Shown here one piece after another: positions 35,973-45,341 of a stretch of 64,000 bases of DNA (positions are counted from its first letter, which is position 1; each line of letters begins with the position of its first letter). The translations under genes were made by a program, and so were the position numbers. Source of the stretch: an uncultured Flavobacterium sp. (GTDB taxonomy: Bacteria; Bacteroidota; Bacteroidia; Flavobacteriales; Flavobacteriaceae); the NCBI RefSeq assembly GCF_946220915.1, contig NZ_CAMIHH010000003.1, positions 1 to 64,000 on the forward strand. The letters are read 5' to 3'. The notes under the pieces are model-generated. The model did not search any database, had not been told where the DNA came from, and saw only the letters and a list, made by a program, of their open reading frames with translations.

Positions 35973-36364
35973 ATGATTCTGTCCAGATAGGAAAAATGCG
36001 CCTTTGGAGCATTCGCAATATCCATAGACAAGTATCCTGAAAGCTATATGGTAAGCTTTAAAGACCAAAAATTAAAGTAATTGATAAAACAGTGCGCTTT
36101 TTCATATCAGAAAAAGAGTTCGAACATCTTTACTCTCTTATAATGGCAAGCCTTGACAAAATACCAAATGATGAACTGCTCATTGAACTTAATGCTGGGA
36201 CCACCTGGCTGCGCTTCGATAAGAACATGGGCATTGCGAGCCTTCAGATCAAATATTCTGCCGAAAAAGATTATGGCTCTGCTGCCGAAAGCAACTTTCT
36301 TACCAGGTGCCCTAATTGTACTCATTTTTATAAAATCCTTGCCTGCCATTTCCCCATTCCCTAA
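35973..36364 (+). pseudogene. Small gene of unknown function, apparently broken by a stop and a frameshift
   Basis: Read from the ATG at 35973, codon 6 is TAG, followed by a coding-like stretch CAFGAFAISIDKYPESYMVS that ends in FKDQKLK and a TAA. In the next frame the reading resumes as KIKVIDKTVRFFISEKEFEH and stays open for about 95 residues to the TAA at 36364. The two pieces join naturally if one A is added to the A5 run at about 36067-36071. A GTG start at 36092 would give a 90-residue intact protein instead. I recognise no family. The region 35842-35972 is AT-rich and holds no other gene I can see. Confidence 0.45.
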
Positions 36365-36386
36365 CTTTACACTTCAAAATTTCCCC

Positions 36387-38405
36387 ATGAACGAACTTCA
36401 CAACGAAACCAGTCCCTACCTCCTCCAGCATGCCAACAATCCCATTCACTGGAAGGCTTGGAATGAAGAATCACTGATAAGGGCGAAGCAGGAAAACAAG
36501 CTCATCATTGTGAGCGTAGGCTATTCGGCATGCCACTGGTGCCACGTGATGGAACATGAAAGCTTTGAGGACAATGAAGTCGCCGAAGTGATGAACCGGC
36601 ATTACATTTCGATTAAAGTAGACCGCGAGGAACGTCCCGATGTAGATGCTACCTATATGAAAGCGGTACAACTCATGACCGGGCAGGGCGGCTGGCCCAT
36701 GAACGTTGTACTCCTGCCTGACGGGAGGCCGGTGTGGGGCGGCACGTATTTCCGTAAAAAAGCCTGGGTGGATGCGCTGGAACAACTAAATGACATTTAT
36801 GCGACCGAGCCGGAAAAGATGCTCGATTATGCCGAAAAACTCATGCAGGGCATTGCACACACCGGATTGGTAGATCCTGCTGGCGATGGTGCCCTGCCCG
36901 ATCCATCGGGGATCAGGCCCATCGTGGAAAGGTGGTCGCGGAGTTTTGATGATGAATTTGGCGGGTATGCGCGTGCACCCAAATTCATGCTGCCCAATAA
37001 TTACCTCTTCCTCCAGCGCTACGGCTATCAGACAAAAAATAAAGCGCTGCTGGATTTCGTCGACCTTACCCTTACGCGAATGGCATGGGGTGGGCTATTT
37101 GATACTTTGGGGGGCGGTTTTTCGCGCTATTCTGTCGACATGAAGTGGCATGTACCGCATTTTGAAAAGATGCTGTATGATAACGGCCAGTTAATGAGCC
37201 TTTATGCCGATGCTTATAAAAGGACCAAAGATCCGCTTTACAAGGAAGTGATCGAAAAGACCCATTTTTTTATACAAAAAGAACTGACCGACGTAAGCGG
37301 CGCATTTTACAGCGCTCTCGATGCTGACAGTCCCGACTTAAACGGGCACTTGGAAGAAGGTGCATTTTACGTCTGGGAGAAAGACGAACTACGTGATTTG
37401 CTTGAAGATGATTTTGAGCGGTTTGCCACGATATACAACATCAACGAATTTGGATTTTGGGAAGATGGCAAATTCGTACTGATGCAAAACGAAAGCCTAA
37501 CAGAGCAGGCCATACGTACAGGTTTAAGCCCTGAGGAGCTTCGGGAAAAGAAAACCGAATGGGAACAATTGCTTTACGAAGCGCGCGAACATCGTAAAAA
37601 GCCACGGCTGGATGATAAAACACTTACGTCCTGGAATGCCCTTATGCTAAAAGGATATGCGGATGCTTATAAGGCCCTGGCCGACAAAGCCTACCTTGTA
37701 GCGGCGCGGCGAAATGCAGCATTTATAACCGGGACAATGTGGGACAGCGAGGGGCGATTGATGCGTACCTATAAAAACGGGACAGTAAAAATAGAAGGAT
37801 TCCTTGAAGACTACGCCCATACTGCCGATGCCTTTATAACATTATATGAAGCCACGCTGGAAGAAAACTGGCTGCTATTGGCAAAACAGCTGGCCGACCA
37901 TTGCCTGGAAAATTTTTACGACCCTACAGTGCAGTTCTTTAGTTATACTTCTAAAAATGCCGAGCAGCTGATCGCCAAGCATTATGAAACTGAAGATAAC
38001 GTTATGCCATCGTCCAATTCGGTAATGGGGAATGTGCTATACAAACTCAGCCTGCTGTTCCATAATGGGCATTACGAAAAAATCGCCCTGCAAATGCTTT
38101 ACCGCATCATTCCAAACCTCGATTATCCGTCGGCATTTTCAAACTGGCTGAACTTATGGATGCAGCTTTCATTACAAAATAAGGAACTTGCCATTTGCGG
38201 GGAAAATGCCGCTGATGCCATCCGGGAAATAAATTTGCACTACCTGCCCCACGTTCTCATTGCAGGCAGCACTAAAGAATCGGCACTGCCATTCCTGCAG
38301 GGCCGCTTTGTGAAAAATGATTTATTGTTTTATGTTTGCCAAAACAATGCGTGCAGCCTGCCAAAATACTCCGTGCAGGATGTACTTAAAGAATTAGAGT
38401 CCTAA
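36387..38405 (+). CDS. DUF255 / YyaL-type thioredoxin-domain protein
   Basis: 672 residues from the ATG of [19 protein letters not shown], the canonical start of the DUF255 family; open frame further upstream belongs to the preceding degenerate region. The N-terminal thioredoxin-like domain (about 1-165) has ACHWC with Cys49 and Cys52. The rest is an (alpha/alpha)6-barrel like N-acylglucosamine 2-epimerase/glycosidase folds, containing APKFMLPN and [12 protein letters not shown]. The molecular function of this family is not established. It shares one base with the mscS start codon. Confidence 0.93.
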   Translation: MNELHNETSPYLLQHANNPIHWKAWNEESLIRAKQENKLIIVSVGYSACHWCHVMEHESFEDNEVAEVMNRHYISIKVDREERPDVDATYMKAVQLMTGQGGWPMNVVLLPDGRPVWGGTYFRKKAWVDALEQLNDIYATEPEKMLDYAEKLMQGIAHTGLVDPAGDGALPDPSGIRPIVERWSRSFDDEFGGYARAPKFMLPNNYLFLQRYGYQTKNKALLDFVDLTLTRMAWGGLFDTLGGGFSRYSVDMKWHVPHFEKMLYDNGQLMSLYADAYKRTKDPLYKEVIEKTHFFIQKELTDVSGAFYSALDADSPDLNGHLEEGAFYVWEKDELRDLLEDDFERFATIYNINEFGFWEDGKFVLMQNESLTEQAIRTGLSPEELREKKTEWEQLLYEAREHRKKPRLDDKTLTSWNALMLKGYADAYKALADKAYLVAARRNAAFITGTMWDSEGRLMRTYKNGTVKIEGFLEDYAHTADAFITLYEATLEENWLLLAKQLADHCLENFYDPTVQFFSYTSKNAEQLIAKHYETEDNVMPSSNSVMGNVLYKLSLLFHNGHYEKIALQMLYRIIPNLDYPSAFSNWLNLWMQLSLQNKELAICGENAADAIREINLHYLPHVLIAGSTKESALPFLQGRFVKNDLLFYVCQNNACSLPKYSVQDVLKELES

Positions 38406-39235
38406 TGAAAGCCCTGTTTGCCATCGAAAATATCGACGTATACCTTACCCGTTTTTACAGCAACCTTGTTGACTATGTTCCCAGCCTTATTTCGGCTGTC
38501 ATTGTACTATGCCTTGGTTTACTCATCATTAAGTTATTTCGCAGGATTGTAAAGAACCTAATGACCAAAAAAGACCTTGACCCCACTCTTTTAAAATTTG
38601 TCCTCGACGTTTTTACATGGGTATTCAGGGTTATACTGTTTGTAACGGTTATCGACCAGCTTGGCGTAAAAACCACTTCGCTCATGGCCGCCCTTGGCGC
38701 TGCCGGTATTGCCATCGGCCTCGCCTTGCAGGGTTCCCTATCCAACTTTGCGGGAGGGCTGCTTATCATACTTTTTAAGCCTTTCCGCGTGGGCGATTAC
38801 ATAGAAGCGCAGGGACAATCCGGAACGGTAAATAGCATCCAGATATTCAGTACCCGGGTAATTACGGTAAATAACCAGGTAATATACCTGCCAAATGGCG
38901 CGTTATCCAATGGCACCATAAAGAACTATTCACAGGAACCCCTCAGGCGTGCAGAAATTGTTCTGGGCGTAAGCTATGGCAGCGATCTGAAAGTCGTGAA
39001 ACAGGAAATTTTTAATGTCATTGCTGATGACCCGAAGATACTACAGGAACCGGCACCCGGAATAGAAATACGTTCACTGGCAGAAAATGCCATTGAGCTG
39101 ACAATATATATTTGGTCGGAACGCGCCAATTTTGGATTCATGGTATCTGATTTTTATGAGAATGTCAAAACCGCATTCGATAAATCGGGAATTGAAATAT
39201 CCTATCCTCAAAAGGACATCAGCCAGAAAAAATAA
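38405..39235 (+). CDS. Small-conductance mechanosensitive channel (MscS family)
   Basis: This inner-membrane channel opens under tension to release solutes after hypo-osmotic shock. The 276 residues have three membrane segments; the pore helix and beta domain are recognisable in GAAGIAIGLALQGSLSNFAGG followed by LFKPFRVGDYIEAQGQSGTV and YLPNGALSNGTIKNYS. Its start overlaps the DUF255 stop (TAATG), so the two are cotranscribed. Confidence 0.96.
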   Translation: MKALFAIENIDVYLTRFYSNLVDYVPSLISAVIVLCLGLLIIKLFRRIVKNLMTKKDLDPTLLKFVLDVFTWVFRVILFVTVIDQLGVKTTSLMAALGAAGIAIGLALQGSLSNFAGGLLIILFKPFRVGDYIEAQGQSGTVNSIQIFSTRVITVNNQVIYLPNGALSNGTIKNYSQEPLRRAEIVLGVSYGSDLKVVKQEIFNVIADDPKILQEPAPGIEIRSLAENAIELTIYIWSERANFGFMVSDFYENVKTAFDKSGIEISYPQKDISQKK

Positions 39236-39333
39236 CCATTATACTATTCATTAAAAAGTTGCGCCTTATTAGTTATGGCATACTATTTGCGTTTTTTTAA
39301 TGCACACTATTCAATGTTTTCACAAAAACAGAG

Positions 39334-39341
39334 TATATTTG
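39334..39341 (+). promoter_or_regulatory. -7 promoter element for the secreted protein at 39371
   Basis: TATATTTG is a full TAnnTTTG match 29 bases before the ATG at 39371. It lies inside the longer open frame, which argues against a start at 39275. Confidence 0.65.
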
Positions 39342-39370
39342 ACACTTTAATTTTTATAAACATCAATCTA

Positions 39371-40048
39371 ATGAAAAAATTCACTCTTATTTCTGCACTT
39401 TTCATGGCCCTTTCGCCACTTTTATTAAATGCGCAGATCAACCAGACACCTATTCATACAGGCGGAGGCCAAATCATGGCCAGTGAAGAGAAAGCAATGG
39501 CAGCTACTGGCAGCATGTATTTAAATGAAAAATATGTACCAGCAAAAATATCTGGAAACGACCGTATTATTATGGTGCGTTACAATGCTTATTCTGATTA
39601 TTTTGAAATCGTAAATGATGAAGGCAGGCCACAGGCGCTTCCGAGAAAAGCCGGCGTAAATGTGACACTGAATACTACCGGCGATGTATATGCACTACAA
39701 AGCTACAGGACAGAAGATGGCGAAAATGCCAATGGCTACCTTAACGTAATCAGCGATAATGCCAAGGTTAAAATTTACAAGCGCGATAAGATATACCTTC
39801 AGCCCGGCAAAGTTTCCCAAAACAGCTATGGGACTTCTAAAGCCCCCGTTTATAAGAAAGCCGACGATGAGTTTTATGTTCAGGTAAACAATGGAGACAT
39901 CATTTTTGTATCAGGCAAAAAAGACATTGCCAACCTTGTACCGGGCAAGAGCAAAGAGGTGCTTGACTTTATCAAGAAAAATAAAATTGATGTAGAAAAG
40001 GAAACAGACCTTCAGCAATTGTCTGCCTATATGGAAACGATATTATAA
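39371..40048 (+). CDS. Secreted protein of unknown function
   Basis: 225 residues with a signal peptide (MKKFTLISALF..., cleavage near LLNAQ). No family is recognised. The middle is beta-rich with YNAYSDYFEIVNDEGRPQAL and repeated Tyr/Lys stretches; the C terminus (VPGKSKEVLDFIKKNKIDVEKE) resembles the ends of many short Flavobacterium secreted proteins with an unfinished-repair-like helix, but that is only an impression. The ATG at 39371 was chosen because the signal peptide starts there and the -7 box is just upstream. It converges on tsaB, with which its 3' end overlaps by 6 bases. Confidence 0.8.
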   Translation: MKKFTLISALFMALSPLLLNAQINQTPIHTGGGQIMASEEKAMAATGSMYLNEKYVPAKISGNDRIIMVRYNAYSDYFEIVNDEGRPQALPRKAGVNVTLNTTGDVYALQSYRTEDGENANGYLNVISDNAKVKIYKRDKIYLQPGKVSQNSYGTSKAPVYKKADDEFYVQVNNGDIIFVSGKKDIANLVPGKSKEVLDFIKKNKIDVEKETDLQQLSAYMETIL

Positions 40049-40708
40049 TTTATTTGATATAAGAAAATCCTTTAAATAAAAGGGCTCAAAATAAGCGACA
40101 TCTACGGTGTCGCTTATTTTATATAGGTTAAATGACACGGCAGCCATTTCTGTAGCGGAGGGATACACTACATCTTCCCTGTAGATAAATTTATCGCCCT
40201 TGAGCACTTCACGGTATTTTTGGGCACCATCGCCTAAAAGATATACCGGCCCTGATATTGTGCTGAATGAATTTTCATAGATGATTTCGGCTTTAGTCTC
40301 CCGTAGTTTATTATAGGCCGGGCCAAAAACTGCTGTATAAGCTTCCATGCGCCGTGCATCGATCATGGGTAATATCACACCATCAGTAATCTTGATTTTC
40401 CTGGCAAGGACTTCGAGCGTATCAACAGCGATAAGTGGCAGCGAAAGTGCATAACACAAACCTTTAGCGGCCGATACGCCAATGCGAAGGCCCGTATAGG
40501 ATCCCGGGCCCTTGCTCACAGCTACGGCATCCAGATCCTTATAGCGAATTCCTGATTCCTTTAATGCATCTTCTATAAACACATGGAGCTTTTCGGCATG
40601 TGCATACCCTTCACCTGCATACTCTTGCAGCGACAGGGCAATGCCGTCTTTGGCAAGGCATACCGAGCAGTTTTTGGTAGCCGTTTCAATATTCAGGATA
40701 TAAGCCAT
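40043..40708 (-). CDS. tsaB: tRNA threonylcarbamoyladenosine biosynthesis protein TsaB
   Basis: TsaB is the inactive ASKHA-fold partner of TsaD in the t6A37 tRNA modification complex. The 221 residues contain the N-terminal LNIETAT motif, GPGSYTGLRIGVSAAKGL and PMIDARRMEAYT, as in bacterial TsaB. It follows the efflux adaptor gene by 3 bases and appears to ride in the tolC operon, with no obvious functional link. Confidence 0.95.
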   Translation of the reverse strand: MAYILNIETATKNCSVCLAKDGIALSLQEYAGEGYAHAEKLHVFIEDALKESGIRYKDLDAVAVSKGPGSYTGLRIGVSAAKGLCYALSLPLIAVDTLEVLARKIKITDGVILPMIDARRMEAYTAVFGPAYNKLRETKAEIIYENSFSTISGPVYLLGDGAQKYREVLKGDKFIYREDVVYPSATEMAAVSFNLYKISDTVDVAYFEPFYLKDFLISNKL

Positions 40709-40711
40709 TTC

Positions 40712-42004
40712 TTACTTTCGGTCTTTTGGCCTTGTTTTCACTTTGTCGTTTGGATTAAGTTCCTTTGTCACCAGTGCATAAGGCCCGGTAATCACTTCGT
40801 CGCCCTTTTTCAGGCCTCCTGTAATTTCGATATTCGTGTCATCCTGAATGCCGGTAGTAATTGGCCTGAGCACAGCCTTGTCACCTGCTTTTACGAACAC
40901 GCATTCGTATTTTTTCTCTACAATGCCTGTCTTTTGCTCTTTTTCCTTTTCTTCCAGTTCTTTTACCACGTCCTTTTTAGTAGCCGTGGTGTCTGATTTT
41001 ACTACAACAGCGCTGATAGGTACTGCAATGACATTTTCCTTCTTTTCAGTTATGATATCTACAGTAGCTGTCATTCCCGGCCTGAAAGGGGAATAATTGG
41101 ACGGCTTGCCTTTTGTCATATCTTCATACGATTCCTTCAAAATTCTTACCTTAACCTTAAAATTAGTTACCTGGTCGGCTGTGAGGGCGCTACTGGCAGA
41201 ATTAGATATGCTGGTAACCACACCCTTAAATTTCTTTTTCATATAAGCATCCACCTCTATACTGGCTTCATCCCCTATCTCTATCTTAACAATGTCATTT
41301 TCATTCACATCAACCTCCACTTCCATATTGTTAAGGTTGGCGACCCTAAGGATCTCAGTACCGGTCATTTGCTGTGTTCCCACCACTCGCTCGCCCAACT
41401 CGGCATCCAGCTTTGATATTGTGCCATCAACCGGTGAGTAAATTGTAGTCCTGTTCAGGTTGTCCCTGGCTTCTGTAACGGTTGCGCCGGCACTCTGCAT
41501 ATTAAAATATGCTGATTGTTTGCCGGCCTGCGCCACTTCATAGGCAGAAACGATCTTATCCCATTCCGACCTGGATATGACTCCTTTATCAAAGAGTTTT
41601 TTATTACGGTCGTAATTTGCCTTAGCTTCTTTAAGCTGCGCTTCGGCCTGGCTTACACCTGCTTTTGCTGTAGAAAGGGATGCTGAGCTCCTGCTTACGC
41701 CCGATTCGTAAAGGTCGGGGTTTATGCGTACCAGCAGGTCGCCTTTTTTAATTGCCTGCCCTTCCTTTACAGGAAGTTCGATAATTTCCCCCGATACTTC
41801 AGACGATATTTTAACTTCTACTTCGGGCTGCACCTTTCCTGTAGCGGAAACCGTTTCGGTAAGCGTAATCTCTTTTACCATTGCCGTTTCAACCTCTTTT
41901 CCTTCATCCTTATTGCCTATTGCGCCTGTTTTTTTAAGCACAACAAGAAGGATGATGATAAGCGCTATTCCACCTATTAAAAAGTAAATCGTTTTTTTTG
42001 ACAT
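40712..42004 (-). CDS. Efflux periplasmic adaptor (HlyD/MacA family)
   Basis: 430 residues: an N-terminal membrane anchor (about 5-22), the biotinyl-lipoyl domain halves (GEIIELPVKEGQAIKKGDLLVRI; STISKLDAELGERVV), a long coiled-coil hairpin between them (about 95-185), and beta-barrel and membrane-proximal domains. This matches MacA/HlyD adaptors that connect an inner-membrane pump to TolC. TolC is encoded 5 bases upstream; no pump gene is adjacent, although a MacB-like permease is encoded at 2417-3670. Confidence 0.94.
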   Translation of the reverse strand: MSKKTIYFLIGGIALIIILLVVLKKTGAIGNKDEGKEVETAMVKEITLTETVSATGKVQPEVEVKISSEVSGEIIELPVKEGQAIKKGDLLVRINPDLYESGVSRSSASLSTAKAGVSQAEAQLKEAKANYDRNKKLFDKGVISRSEWDKIVSAYEVAQAGKQSAYFNMQSAGATVTEARDNLNRTTIYSPVDGTISKLDAELGERVVGTQQMTGTEILRVANLNNMEVEVDVNENDIVKIEIGDEASIEVDAYMKKKFKGVVTSISNSASSALTADQVTNFKVKVRILKESYEDMTKGKPSNYSPFRPGMTATVDIITEKKENVIAVPISAVVVKSDTTATKKDVVKELEEKEKEQKTGIVEKKYECVFVKAGDKAVLRPITTGIQDDTNIEITGGLKKGDEVITGPYALVTKELNPNDKVKTRPKDRK

Positions 42005-42009
42005 GGCTG

Positions 42010-43404
42010 TTAGTTTTTTGTAATTTCAGTGATGGGCACACCAAAGTAAAGTTCGAGTATTTTTACCCTGAAGATGTAATCATATTTCGTACGCAGCACA
42101 TCCGACTGTGCATTAACCGATAGCGCCTGGGCCTGGTTGAGGTCAAACACATTGATAAGGCCTACTTCGTAGCGGTCTTTAGCGTAATCAAGCGCCTGCG
42201 CCCTTGCCTTTTCTGCTGCTACAGCGGCTTCGTAAGCCCTCATGGCGCCCTGGGCATCGGTAAAGGCCGTGTATATATTTCTCTCGAGGTCAAGGTCGGT
42301 TTGCTCAAGAGCCAGTTTAGACCTTTCAAATGCCACCTTTGTGCGTTCTACATTATTTCTGGTGGCAAATCCGTTAAGTATCGGAATTTGAAGCTGGAAG
42401 CCAAAAGCATGGCCTTTGTTATCCCATATCTGTGTCCAGAAAGGCGGCTGGTTCCTGAACATCGGCTGGGGTTCCACCCCTCCGTCCGGTATTACATAAT
42501 CCAGGTAATCCGAATATAAAACCCGGGTATCGAGGCTGTAAAATGCCCTTAATGATGGCTGGTAAGCACCTCGTGCGATCTTTATATCCTGCTCGGCAAC
42601 TTCAAGGTTAGCCTGCGCCAACCTCATTTCTACACGAAAAGTTTTTGCCTTATCATAAATGCTTTGGGGCGTTTGCAATAATATGGTGTTCTCCATTGGG
42701 TATTCGGCATCAGCAATGTCAAAATCCTGGAAATTTTCCAGTTGCAGCAGCTGTGCAAGGCTGAGCCTGGATATCAGCAATGTATTTTCCGCCTGGATAA
42801 CGCGCTGCCTGTCAGCAGCTACCGTTGCTTCAATGTCCATTAGATCGCCTCGCGGTATGGTGCCGCTCTCCAGCAATTGTGCCGAACGGTCGGCCTGCTG
42901 AAGGTCGGTTTGCAACTGCTGCTGCTGTACCTTGAGGTTCTCCTTATTAAAGAGTATCTGCAAATAAGCATTGGCTACATTCAATGCAACATCCTGCTGG
43001 ATCTTTTCAACCTGGTACTGTCCGGCCACAATGGCCATTTTTGCCTTTCGCCATTGTGCCTGGTTTTGCAGCCCTTTATAAATATCTACGGCACTGCTTA
43101 CACCCGCCGTTGTAAACTGCGTGGTTTGCTGCTGCTGGATCCCTGTAATAGGATCGGGGTTAAGGCCGATGTTCCAGGAATGATTGATGGTAGAATTAGC
43201 CGAAGGCAGAAAACTTCCCAACGCATCGCTTTTTGAAATTTCGTTCAGCTTTAGGTCTAGTTCCGACTGCCTTATGGAAATATTATGCTGCATTGCATAT
43301 TCCACACATTCCTTCAGTGTCCATTTTTTTGCCTCCTGCCCGCAGGTAGTTCCTGAAGAAAAGACAAAAACAAAGAGCAATATAGCATACCATCTGCTTT
43401 TCAT
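42010..43404 (-). CDS. TolC-family outer-membrane efflux channel
   Basis: 464 residues with a signal peptide (1-23, ending TTCGQ) and two outer-membrane-efflux (OEP) repeats that would form the TolC alpha-barrel. The N-terminal WTLKECVEYAMQHNISIRQSE and the end DRYEVGLINVFDLNQAQAL are characteristic. It is the first gene of tolC-adaptor-tsaB with a -7 box upstream. The likely role is export of drugs, peptides or other small molecules. Confidence 0.95.
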   Translation of the reverse strand: MKSRWYAILLFVFVFSSGTTCGQEAKKWTLKECVEYAMQHNISIRQSELDLKLNEISKSDALGSFLPSANSTINHSWNIGLNPDPITGIQQQQTTQFTTAGVSSAVDIYKGLQNQAQWRKAKMAIVAGQYQVEKIQQDVALNVANAYLQILFNKENLKVQQQQLQTDLQQADRSAQLLESGTIPRGDLMDIEATVAADRQRVIQAENTLLISRLSLAQLLQLENFQDFDIADAEYPMENTILLQTPQSIYDKAKTFRVEMRLAQANLEVAEQDIKIARGAYQPSLRAFYSLDTRVLYSDYLDYVIPDGGVEPQPMFRNQPPFWTQIWDNKGHAFGFQLQIPILNGFATRNNVERTKVAFERSKLALEQTDLDLERNIYTAFTDAQGAMRAYEAAVAAEKARAQALDYAKDRYEVGLINVFDLNQAQALSVNAQSDVLRTKYDYIFRVKILELYFGVPITEITKN

Positions 43405-43427
43405 AGCTTGAATTTGGGAATAGTTTA

Positions 43428-43435
43428 CAAATTTA
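43428..43435 (-). promoter_or_regulatory. -7 promoter element for tolC-adaptor-tsaB
   Basis: On the minus strand this reads TAAATTTG, a full TAnnTTTG match 24 bases before the tolC ATG. Confidence 0.5.
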
Positions 43436-43494
43436 TTAAAATAACTAACGCGACCACTCCAATTATATTTTTATCAGACGCTTTCCTGTTAAAA

Positions 43495-43521
43495 TTGTTA
43501 CGGAAAATAATGCTATTTTTG
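43495..43521 (+). promoter_or_regulatory. Promoter of the DUF4403 lipoprotein gene
   Basis: TATTTTTG at 43514-43521 matches the -7 element, and a TTG at 43495-43497 sits 16 bases upstream, slightly short of the usual spacing. The ATG follows 26 bases after the -7 box. Confidence 0.55.
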
Positions 43522-43547
43522 CCGCAAAAAATTACACTTTACTAATT

Positions 43548-44942
43548 ATGAGGACTTTTCTTCCAGCCATGCTATTATCTGCATTAGCACTGTTATCCGG
43601 CTGCTCGACTGCAAAAAAAATCGACGCGCTAAGGCCGGAACCCGGCAACACGGCCGATGTGGCTTACCAGTCGGCCACGTCGTTCATTAACCTGCCGGTT
43701 AGCATTACCATTGCCGATGTGGAAACTCAGGTAAATAAACTGATGAACGGGCTAATATATGATGACAACAATATTAAGGACGATGACATCATGGTAAAGG
43801 TATGGAAAACTGCGCCCATAAAATTTTCAGAAGATAAGGGAAAGCTCAAATCGGTGGTGCCTATAAAAGTCACTGCAAATGTGAGATATGGTACTACTGC
43901 ACTGGGGCTCGACCTTCACGACACCCGCGAAGTGAATATGGATGCGGTAATAACCTTTAATAGTAAAATTGGGCTTTCCAACTGGAAAATGACCACTGGA
44001 ACGACCATCGAATCGCTGGAGTGGAAAGAAAGCCCGTCGGTTACCATTGCTGGTAAAAAAGTAGCAGTGACGTACCTGATAAACCCTGCCATTAAAATGT
44101 TCAAATCGCGCATAGAAAGCGAAATTGATAAGTCGCTGGCAAAAGTGGCCGACTTTAAGCCGCAGGTGCTGGATGCGCTTGAAAAGCTGAACACACCCTT
44201 CCTGACCAGCGAGCAGTTTGAAACATGGTTCATGCTAAATCCGGAAGAACTATATGTAACCGATGCCGTACTTACAAAAAAGCAGATCACCATGAACATG
44301 GGATTAAAATGTTCCATGGAAACCCGTGTAGGGCAGGCACCGAAAAAAACATTCAAAAAGGAAAGCGTTGTACTTAAAGCCGTAAAGACAATGCCGGATA
44401 AAATTGATGTAGTGGTCGCTGCGGTATCTACTTACGAAAGCGCATCCAAAATAATCACGAAAAATTTCCAGGGGCAGGAATTTGGCGATGGCAAAAGGAA
44501 AGTAACCGTCCAGAAGGTCGACCTGTGGAGCAAGGATGGAAAGATGATCGTAGCGCTGGATATGACCGGAAGCATCAACGGGACTATCTACCTTGCCGGG
44601 TATCCCAATTACAATGCGGTTACGAAAGAAATCTATTTTGACCAGATGGACTATGTGCTTAACACGAAAAGCATCCTGATGAAAACAGCCAACTGGCTGG
44701 CGGAAGGATTAATACTGAGAAAGATACAGGAAAATTGCCGTTATTCCATCAAGCAAAACCTTGAGGACGGAAAAAAGAACCTAATGCCGTACGTCACTAA
44801 TTATTCACCCATACCCGGCGTATTCGTGAACGGCACACTTAATGATTTTGAATTCCAGAAGGTAGAACTTACCGACAATGCCATTATTGCATTCATTAAA
44901 GGAAGTGGTAAAATGGACCTAAAAATTGACGGGATGAAATAG
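43548..44942 (+). CDS. DUF4403-like lipoprotein, unknown function
   Basis: 464 residues with a lipoprotein signal peptide (LLSGC box, Cys near residue 20). The remainder is beta-rich with repeated domain-like segments, in the pattern of DUF4403 proteins of Bacteroidota; that name is by resemblance. Some DUF4403 members resemble lipid-binding TULIP-like repeats, but the function is not known. It is a single-gene unit bounded by a -7 box and a bidirectional hairpin. Confidence 0.8.
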   Translation: MRTFLPAMLLSALALLSGCSTAKKIDALRPEPGNTADVAYQSATSFINLPVSITIADVETQVNKLMNGLIYDDNNIKDDDIMVKVWKTAPIKFSEDKGKLKSVVPIKVTANVRYGTTALGLDLHDTREVNMDAVITFNSKIGLSNWKMTTGTTIESLEWKESPSVTIAGKKVAVTYLINPAIKMFKSRIESEIDKSLAKVADFKPQVLDALEKLNTPFLTSEQFETWFMLNPEELYVTDAVLTKKQITMNMGLKCSMETRVGQAPKKTFKKESVVLKAVKTMPDKIDVVVAAVSTYESASKIITKNFQGQEFGDGKRKVTVQKVDLWSKDGKMIVALDMTGSINGTIYLAGYPNYNAVTKEIYFDQMDYVLNTKSILMKTANWLAEGLILRKIQENCRYSIKQNLEDGKKNLMPYVTNYSPIPGVFVNGTLNDFEFQKVELTDNAIIAFIKGSGKMDLKIDGMK

Positions 44943-45117
44943 TTCAGTTTTCAGTCGCAGCACGGTTTCCATAGTCGCATAAACCTGGGCCAGGCGAATA
45001 GTGATATTACACTTTCTGCTTAAAACAGTTGAGCCAATGCAATTGCATCGGCTCAACTGTTTATGCTTTAATAGTATGCTTAGGAAGTAGTAAAGACTGC
45101 AACTGAAAACTATTCAG
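44941..45117. repeat. Nested inverted repeat with heptad motifs
   Basis: AGTTTTCAGTCGCAG at about 44946-44960 is matched as a reverse complement, with one mismatch, by CTGCAACTGAAAACT at about 45097-45111. The strong hairpin at 45023-45062 lies between these outer arms. The outer arms contain TTTTCAG and TTGCAG heptads like those at 1421-1486 and 10910-10944. No gene is seen in the interval. Confidence 0.55.
45023..45062. terminator. Bidirectional hairpin between convergent genes
   Basis: The 13-bp perfect arms AAACAGTTGAGCC / GGCTCAACTGTTT flank a self-complementary ATGCAATTGCAT. It separates the DUF4403 gene (plus) from the small CxxC gene (minus). T-rich tracts are short on both sides. 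Confidence 0.75.
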
Positions 45118-45340
45118 CAGCTGCTTTCCTCTTTTTTCTTAGCTTGTATACTGCATAACCCACTACGCCCACAAGAAGATAAGGCAATATCATGAGGTAT
45201 ACAATGCCATCGTTCACAGCTTCGGCCTTAATGTTGCCGTCACTGCTTTCGAGTGCGGCACGGCACATGGCACACTGGGCATTTGCCAATACCGGAAAAA
45301 CCAAAAGAAAGAAAACAGCTATATAGTTTCGAGATTTCAT
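45110..45340 (-). CDS. Small secreted CxxC membrane protein next to DUF420/Sco
   Basis: 76 residues starting from the ATG at 45340, one base after the DUF420 stop codon. A signal peptide (cleavage near ANAQ22) is followed by QCAMCRAALES with Cys23 and Cys26, then one membrane helix (about 46-66) and a basic tail (KLRKKRKAAAE). I do not recognise a family. The cluster with Sco and DUF420 suggests a role in copper handling or oxidase assembly. Confidence 0.75.
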   Translation of the reverse strand: MKSRNYIAVFFLLVFPVLANAQCAMCRAALESSDGNIKAEAVNDGIVYLMILPYLLVGVVGYAVYKLRKKRKAAAE

Positions 45341-45341
45341 G

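Noticed and set aside
39275..39370. Upstream start for the secreted protein ending at 40048
   Set aside because: The segment contains the -7 box at 39334-39341 and lacks a signal peptide; ATG 39371 gives a clear one.
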